This document shows, in pieces, positions 6,284-10,797 of a DNA stretch of 10,797 nucleotides. Origin of the DNA: an uncultured Eubacterium sp. Lineage in GTDB: Bacteria > Bacillota > Clostridia > Lachnospirales > Lachnospiraceae. How positions within the stretch are numbered: position 1 is the stretch's first letter; each line of letters opens with the position of its first letter. Location of the stretch: the NCBI GenBank assembly GCA_910580075.1, contig CAJTVR010000125.1, positions 1 to 10,797 on the forward strand. The letters are read 5' to 3'. Position numbers and translations under genes: made by a program. The notes beneath the pieces are model-generated. The model saw nothing but the letters and a program-made list of their open reading frames with translations. It did not search any database and was not told the origin of the DNA.

Positions 6284-9200
6284 TTGACAAATAATAAATT
6301 TCATAAACAGCCAGAAAACGCAGCAGGCGGCCGCAAGGAGATCAGGGAACAGAGGAATAATATTTCAACCGGTTATCAGACGGCGTTGCAGGTCGTGGAC
6401 GACGTTGTGCTTAAAAATTACATTGGAAGCCTGGCGAAAATGCGGGTCGTTCCTTTGCCGTGGCGGATCAAAGACCAGAATCTAAAAAATAATGTGCGGT
6501 TTTTTAAAATCACTGAAATGGTCTATGAAAAGGAGGAATTCGCAGTCTATAAATTTGCAAGCGTGTTTAACTCACTGGCCACAACAGAGAGTGCGGTCTT
6601 TATGATTATTCACAGTGACGGAATAAAAACAGACTTTTATATGGGTATCCGTTCGCTGGATTCAGAAAGAACGACAAGTTCATTAAAAGATACGGTAGAA
6701 AACGCAATGAAAGGGCAGTTTCCGGGAATCAAAACAACAGATTATACCATAGAGGAGATGGAAGAGATTACAGCCGGCATGAAAGCAAAGAGTATTTCAG
6801 CAGTTTCATGCGTAGCAAACAGCCGTGCCCATACGATAGAATCCAATCAGAATTTTGTACAGGGATTAGAAAAACTTGTTTTATCCATGCAGGGTGAAAA
6901 GTATACAGGAGTCATTATAGCGAACGGAACAACGACAGACCAGCTGAGGGAACTGCGGAAAGGATATGAAAGTATATATACGCAGATGTCAGCATATGCC
7001 ACAGTCCAGATGAATTACACAAGCAATAAGGCATTTAATTATACATATACGAACACAGAAGGAAAAAACAGAACCGTATCTCACACATGGAATGCGTCAG
7101 AGACAGTGACAGATACCAGGTCGTCCGGGACGGGCACAACCCATGGAGAAACAAAGGAAAGCGTAGCGGGCAGGACGATTAAGGGGGTGGCATGCGCAGC
7201 TTCGATTCTTGGAGCTGCACTGGCTCCGGTTACGGGAGGCGCAAGCCTTGCCGCAGGCGGGATTATCGCAGGCGGAGTAGGAATGCTTGGCACTGCTGTC
7301 TCGAAATCTGATTCGGACACTTCGACAGAAAATACGTCTATCGCCCATAGCATTGCGAAAGTTTCCGGAATCAGTGATGGAATAACAGAAGGAGAAAGTT
7401 ACGGGACATCTGAGTCGGAAGGCTATGTAAACGGCATGTCAGAAGGCATGACGATTACACAGCATGATAAATCTGTAGAGACGATGCTGGAAAGGATTGA
7501 CAGACAGTTAAAAAGAATCGATGAATTTGAAAGCCTGGGAATGTATGAATGCGCAGCATATTTCTTATCGGATGACCAGTACGCTGCGGAAGTTGCGGCT
7601 TCTACATATAAAGCGTTAATGCGGGGCGAAAACTCGGGAGTAGAAATTGCGGCTGTTAATTCATGGGGCATGACGGAGAAAGAAACAACAAAGTTAATCG
7701 GCGAGTATGTGATGAATTTTATTCATCCGGTATTTACCTATCAGGGAGCGGCCGGAAGCATTGAGGTAACGCCGTGTTCTCTGGTAAGCGGAAATGAACT
7801 GGCGATTCATATGGGCCTGCCGAGAAGATCCGTATGCGGCCTGCCGGTGATAGAGCATGCGGACTTTGGCAAAGAGGTTGTGACATATGACAGAAACAAA
7901 ACAGGAGCGGGAATCAGGCTCGGGCAGATTTACAATATGGGTAACATATGCAGGAATGAAGTGCGTCTGAATATCGACAGCTTATCCATGCATACATTTA
8001 TCACGGGCTCGACGGGTTCAGGAAAGAGCAACACAGTGTATGAGCTGGCCAGGCAGCTGGCTTCAAACGGAAAGAAGTATTTAATTATAGAGCCGGCAAA
8101 AGGCGAATATAAAAATGTGTTTGGTATATTGCCAGATGTAAATGTGTATGGTACAAATCCTTTTTATACGCCGCTGCTTCGGATCAATCCATTTAGGTTT
8201 TCCAAAGGAATCCATGTATTAGAGCATGTTGACAGATTAGTGGAGATTTTTAATGTCTGCTGGCCGATGTACGCGGCAATGCCGGCAGTGTTAAAGGATG
8301 CGCTGCTGCAGTCATACCAGGTATGCGGATGGGATCTGGTTCAGTCAGAAAATATGTATTCGGATGATCTGTTCCCAACCTTTCAGGATCTGCTTTCAGA
8401 ACTCACTGACGTGGTTAAGAGTTCGGCATATTCGGAAGAAGTAAAGGGTAATTATATGGGCTCTCTGGTAACGAGAGTCAGGTCTTTAACCAACGGATTA
8501 AACGGCCAGATTTTTTCTGCAAAAGAGACGGATAACTCCCTGCTATTTGACAGCAAAACAATTATTGACTTAAGCAGAGCCGGCTCAATGGAAACAAAAT
8601 CACTTATTATGGGAATCTTAATCATGAGACTGAGCGAATACAGGATGTCAGGCAGGCCCCGGATGAACCAGCCTCTGAAGCATGTAACGATTTTGGAAGA
8701 AGCGCACCATATTCTAAAAAAGACTTCTACAGTGCAAAGCAGCGGGGAATCCAATGTTGCTGGAAAGTCTGTAGAAATGATATCGAATGCAATCGCAGAG
8801 ATGAGAACATACGGGGAAGGCTTTATCATTGTGGACCAGTCTCCGGATGCAGTAGATCTTTCTGCAATAAGAAATACGAATACCAAAATCATTATGCGCC
8901 TGCCGGATGAACAGGACAGGCGTCTGGCGGGAAAATCAGCAGGGTTAAGAGATGACCAGCTGGATGAAATGGCAAAACTTCCAAAAGGGACAGCTGTAGT
9001 ATATCAGAACGACTGGGCGGAACCGGTACTATGCAAAATTCAAAAATTCAGGGGATCCGAGGGTGTTTATGATTATTCTCCGGAAGGAAATGAAGAAAAT
9101 GTTACGAACCTGTTTAAAACGAAAATTCTAAAACTGCTGTTAAAGCACAGGGTAAATGACCCTGCAGATGACGATACCGATGAGATCTTAGAATTACTTG

Positions 9201-9559
9201 ACGGTGCAGATTTATCTGTGAAGAATAAACTGGTGTTTCGAAAATTACTGCGTTTATATAAAAGAACGAATGACGTGCCAGTCTGGAAAGAAGAAAGTTT
9301 TACAGAGCTGTCGCATGCAGTCGCAGACATTCTGGACGCATCGCTGTTTACAAAATCTGCAATTGAAAAATCAGCAGATTTCGACGAACTTACAAATGCA
9401 TTAATAAAACATGTAAACAGTCAGACTGAAGATCTGCCAAAATCTTTTGCGATGGCCGCAGCCCAGTGTTTAATGAAAAACGAAACGGCAGACAGCCATG
9501 ACAGCCTGGAAATTTATGCTGCATGGATTACACACCTTAAAAACAAGGGGAGTTTTTAA
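6284..9559 (+). CDS. HerA/DUF87-type P-loop ATPase with large N-terminal region
   Basis: A 1091-aa protein. The C-terminal half is a HerA/FtsK-superfamily motor: Walker A GSTGSGKSN (575-583), then IIEPAKGEYKNVF, Walker B VTILEEAHH (801-809), a GFIIVDQSP sensor strand (846-854), and an arginine-finger-like TNTKIIMRLPDEQDRR region (865-880). HerA-type proteins form hexamers that pump DNA or polypeptide. The N-terminal ~400 residues are not a family I can name. They include a Thr/Ser/Gly-rich stretch (about 243-295), a Gly/Ala-rich hydrophobic segment (about 299-340) that could insert into a membrane, and a second Ser/Gly/Glu-rich stretch (about 341-390). Residues 940-1091 are helical. The start is TTG at 6284 behind AAGGGGTG (6271-6278), 4 bases after the upstream stop; no better start lies nearby. 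Context suggests the ATP-driven core of the locus. DNA translocase and protein-export ATPase are both possible. Confidence 0.85.
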   Translation: MTNNKFHKQPENAAGGRKEIREQRNNISTGYQTALQVVDDVVLKNYIGSLAKMRVVPLPWRIKDQNLKNNVRFFKITEMVYEKEEFAVYKFASVFNSLATTESAVFMIIHSDGIKTDFYMGIRSLDSERTTSSLKDTVENAMKGQFPGIKTTDYTIEEMEEITAGMKAKSISAVSCVANSRAHTIESNQNFVQGLEKLVLSMQGEKYTGVIIANGTTTDQLRELRKGYESIYTQMSAYATVQMNYTSNKAFNYTYTNTEGKNRTVSHTWNASETVTDTRSSGTGTTHGETKESVAGRTIKGVACAASILGAALAPVTGGASLAAGGIIAGGVGMLGTAVSKSDSDTSTENTSIAHSIAKVSGISDGITEGESYGTSESEGYVNGMSEGMTITQHDKSVETMLERIDRQLKRIDEFESLGMYECAAYFLSDDQYAAEVAASTYKALMRGENSGVEIAAVNSWGMTEKETTKLIGEYVMNFIHPVFTYQGAAGSIEVTPCSLVSGNELAIHMGLPRRSVCGLPVIEHADFGKEVVTYDRNKTGAGIRLGQIYNMGNICRNEVRLNIDSLSMHTFITGSTGSGKSNTVYELARQLASNGKKYLIIEPAKGEYKNVFGILPDVNVYGTNPFYTPLLRINPFRFSKGIHVLEHVDRLVEIFNVCWPMYAAMPAVLKDALLQSYQVCGWDLVQSENMYSDDLFPTFQDLLSELTDVVKSSAYSEEVKGNYMGSLVTRVRSLTNGLNGQIFSAKETDNSLLFDSKTIIDLSRAGSMETKSLIMGILIMRLSEYRMSGRPRMNQPLKHVTILEEAHHILKKTSTVQSSGESNVAGKSVEMISNAIAEMRTYGEGFIIVDQSPDAVDLSAIRNTNTKIIMRLPDEQDRRLAGKSAGLRDDQLDEMAKLPKGTAVVYQNDWAEPVLCKIQKFRGSEGVYDYSPEGNEENVTNLFKTKILKLLLKHRVNDPADDDTDEILELLDGADLSVKNKLVFRKLLRLYKRTNDVPVWKEESFTELSHAVADILDASLFTKSAIEKSADFDELTNALIKHVNSQTEDLPKSFAMAAAQCLMKNETADSHDSLEIYAAWITHLKNKGSF

Positions 9560-9561
9560 CT

Positions 9562-9618
9562 ATGAATACTGCGGCTATGGTGCCTCTAAGGCAGCTGGCA
9601 GGGGAGGTGGTTTCGTGA
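9562..9618 (+). CDS. Possible 18-aa leader ORF coupled to the nuclease gene
   Basis: The ATG at 9562 follows GGGGAG (9547-9552) at a spacing of 9, two bases after the ATPase stop. It reads MNTAAMVPLRQLAGEVVS and stops at TGA 9616-9618. That stop overlaps the GTG start of the nuclease (9615), and the mini-ORF's 3' end contains the nuclease ribosome binding site GGGGAGGTGG. This geometry suits translational coupling: ribosomes ending here could restart on the nuclease. It may instead be the remnant of an original nuclease N-terminus displaced by a frameshift, or chance. The peptide resembles nothing I recognise. Confidence 0.35.
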   Translation: MNTAAMVPLRQLAGEVVS

Positions 9619-10208
9619 ATTTTTTTGAAAGAATCGAACAGTACTGCATCAAAGAATCAGAACTTATGCGTTTATCGAAATCGGCAGAGAAAATAACAGA
9701 CATAAAAGAGCTGGACCGGCCGATTGCAAAAGAACTGAGAGAAATAAAGGGATGCCCAATCGAAGGAAATGGCGGGAACTGGGACGGCGAGCGTGGAAAT
9801 TCCACCTGGCATCCGGACAGAGACAGCATACCGAAAAATCCAGTCACCAATCCGGATGGATTAACCTGGAATACTATACTGGACAAATATGGGATAGACG
9901 GGATCCGTTTTAAAGACGGTGAACCGGATTTCTCGACGGTATCAAAAGGAACTGTAGAAATCGGCCATTTTACTGACAACCGATATGGCAGAGGCGGTAA
10001 TTTTGAACAGGCATGTGAAAAGCTGGCTGAAGCGAAAGGCTGTACAGCCGAAGAAGTAAAAACCTGGATGAAAGATAATAAATATACCTGGCACGAGCGG
10101 AATGACTGCAAAACGATGGACAAGGTGCCATCGGAGGTTCATGGAAATATCCGTCATTCAGGAGGGATTTCAGAAGTAAAATCTGCCCAGGGGAATGCGG
10201 CCTCCTGA
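9615..10208 (+). CDS. HNH/EndoVII-superfamily (WHH-like) nuclease, putative toxin
   Basis: A 197-aa protein from the GTG at 9615, which has GGAGGTG 5 bases upstream. An ATG at 9498 in the same frame would overlap the ATPase gene by 62 bases and lacks an equally good ribosome binding site, so I reject it. The C-terminal half carries the nuclease signature: FKDGEPDFS, then VEIGHFTDNR, NFEQACEKLA, YTWHERNDCKTM (W159, H160), VPSEVHGNIRHSGG (H176, H181). This WH...H...H.GG pattern is typical of WHH/LHH-type HNH nucleases of polymorphic toxins, which cut DNA with a single metal. The GNGGNWDGERGNSTW block (about 51-65) often precedes such domains. No signal peptide, LXG/WXG region or other export domain is present, unlike a standard secreted toxin. 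A probable immunity gene follows after 44 bases. It could be an intracellular effector, or cargo of the upstream machine. Confidence 0.8.
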   Translation: MNFFERIEQYCIKESELMRLSKSAEKITDIKELDRPIAKELREIKGCPIEGNGGNWDGERGNSTWHPDRDSIPKNPVTNPDGLTWNTILDKYGIDGIRFKDGEPDFSTVSKGTVEIGHFTDNRYGRGGNFEQACEKLAEAKGCTAEEVKTWMKDNKYTWHERNDCKTMDKVPSEVHGNIRHSGGISEVKSAQGNAAS

Positions 10209-10252
10209 AATAAAAAGGCTGCTGGAATCTGTGATAAAAAGAGGTGAATTTG

Positions 10253-10681
10253 ATGAAAGATGATGTTTTTGGAGAGTTAAATTATCATAATGGCTGGGAA
10301 AAAGAACTGGTATGTGAATTCTGGAATGCAGGCAGTGTCATGATTAAAATATCGGCATATGAAAATGAAATGCCAAACCAGAATCAGAAGGATGCATACA
10401 GATGGTTTTTAAATGATCTGAACCTGATATCAAGAATGAGCCGCAGAAAGATGGAAGAGTATCTGTCTGCGATTGCTGAGGATATACTGCCTTACTGCAA
10501 AATCCATTCCATGCCGGATGATATCTGCAGCCTGGTAACTGTAAATCATATTTTGTTTATGGAATCGGGAAATTTTGCAGTTATGTGTGATGCTGAATGG
10601 GATGACCATGGAGCGGCGGTTTTATGTATGGAAACGAAAATGACTGTGGGTCCGCAGGATATTGTATGGATGTATGAGTGA
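10253..10681 (+). CDS. DUF6985-like protein, probable immunity protein
   Basis: A 142-aa acidic soluble protein. The ATG at 10253 is preferred, with AGAGGTG (10240-10246) 6 bases upstream. A GTG at 10244 gives three more residues but lies inside that site. The opening DDVFGELNYHNGWEKE, the NQKDAYRWFLND block with the following helix, and the closing AEWDDHGAAVLCMET recall the DUF6985 family, small proteins often found beside polymorphic-toxin nucleases and believed to act as immunity proteins. I assign this from memory of the pattern, not a search. Position directly after the nuclease, small size and acidity fit a protein that binds and neutralises a basic nuclease. Other DUF6985 proteins have no proven role, so immunity is an inference. 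It is the last gene in the window. Confidence 0.7.
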   Translation: MKDDVFGELNYHNGWEKELVCEFWNAGSVMIKISAYENEMPNQNQKDAYRWFLNDLNLISRMSRRKMEEYLSAIAEDILPYCKIHSMPDDICSLVTVNHILFMESGNFAVMCDAEWDDHGAAVLCMETKMTVGPQDIVWMYE

Positions 10682-10755
10682 GAACTTCTAAATATCTGGA
10701 CAACCGGACGCCAGAATAGTGGGAACTTTTAAATATTCAGACAACCGGACGCCAG
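10682..10755 (+). repeat. Two 33-bp direct repeats at 41-bp period
   Basis: Copies at 10682-10714 and 10723-10755 match at 29 of 33 positions and both end in GACAACCGGACGCCAG. The interval is 41 bp, so it may be a tandem array whose third copy, if any, is degenerate or absent. Copy 1 contains the short inverted repeat TCTGG/CCAGA (10695-10699 and 10711-10715); copy 2 has lost the pairing. The repeat begins directly after the last gene's stop. It may be a mobile-repeat remnant, a protein-binding site or a recombination point; nothing in the sequence decides this. Confidence 0.8.
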
Positions 10756-10788
10756 GCGGAGAAACTTTTTCCTTTTTCTGTTCCGCCT
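10754..10788 (+). terminator. Hairpin downstream of the operon, weak terminator candidate
   Basis: AGGCGGA (10754-10760) pairs perfectly with TCCGCCT (10782-10788). Next to it GAAA (61-64 of the same block) can pair with TTTC (75-78), leaving a 3-base bulge and a 10-base pyrimidine loop. It lies about 75 bases after the last stop codon, where a terminator is expected. However, the bases that follow (TCGAACAGT) are not a U-tract, so intrinsic termination is doubtful. It could be a structured 3' end or a processing site. Confidence 0.3.
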
Positions 10789-10797
10789 TCGAACAGT

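Noticed and set aside
8452..8892. 146-aa minus-strand open frame within the ATPase gene
   Set aside because: It covers the conserved Walker B region of the + strand ATPase and has no plausible domain or neighbour.
9498..9614. N-terminal extension of the nuclease from the ATG at 9498
   Set aside because: It would overlap 62 bases of the ATPase coding end and has no good ribosome binding site; GTG 9615 has GGAGGTG at ideal spacing.
9575..10123. 182-aa minus-strand open frame opposite the nuclease
   Set aside because: It lies antisense to a gene with a recognisable nuclease motif, and its product is Ser/Pro/Phe-rich as expected of a reverse-complement shadow.
10682..10755. CRISPR array start
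   Set aside because: Only two imperfect copies with an 8-bp interval; CRISPR spacers would be about 30 bp and repeats identical, and no cas gene is present.
23..10797. GAACAGT near the left end (23-29) and at the right end (10791-10797) as flanking direct repeat or attachment site
   Set aside because: Seven bases shared in 10.8 kb is within chance, there is no integrase or transposase, and the window edges are arbitrary.

Overview
The window reads as an accessory locus from a low-G+C Gram-positive anaerobe, most likely a Clostridia / Lachnospiraceae-type gut bacterium. This rests on AT-rich codon use, purine-rich AGGAGG-like ribosome binding sites before nearly every gene, and the style of the proteins. 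It was not tested by any search. All eight confident genes lie on the + strand with gaps of about 45 bases or less, or overlaps, so they look like one operon transcribed from a promoter near position 100.

Layout. Bases 1-162 are non-coding and hold two inverted repeats. One of them fills the spacer of a good sigma-A-type promoter. Next comes a WYL-domain transcription regulator (163-1110), then two adjacent dynamin-like GTPases: a compact 441-aa one (1125-2450) and a long 765-aa one with a helical stalk (2459-4756). Two genes that share a homologous N-terminal domain follow. The first (4769-5749) carries a linker full of in-frame tandem repeats. The second (5752-6279) ends in two membrane helices. 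A 1091-aa HerA/DUF87-type ATPase (6284-9559) comes next, with a large N-terminal region that contains a Gly/Ala-rich hydrophobic segment. The 3' end carries a small HNH/EndoVII-superfamily (WHH-like) nuclease (9615-10208, probably GTG start) and a DUF6985-like small acidic protein (10253-10681), which together look like a toxin-immunity pair. The window ends in non-coding DNA with two copies of a 33-bp repeat at 41-bp spacing, plus a hairpin.

How the genes may work together (inference). The core (regulator, two dynamins, two paralogous helper proteins of which one is membrane-anchored, and a pumping ATPase) looks like one membrane-associated machine that uses GTP and ATP. The nuclease and its putative immunity protein could be the effector or cargo. 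Two readings fit: an anti-phage or stress-response system regulated by the WYL protein, with dynamins acting at the membrane and the nuclease as killer; or a toxin export or delivery apparatus with a swappable toxin/immunity cassette at its 3' end. I do not recognise the whole combination as a named system. The parts are each familiar, the combination is the interesting point, and neither function is shown by the sequence alone.
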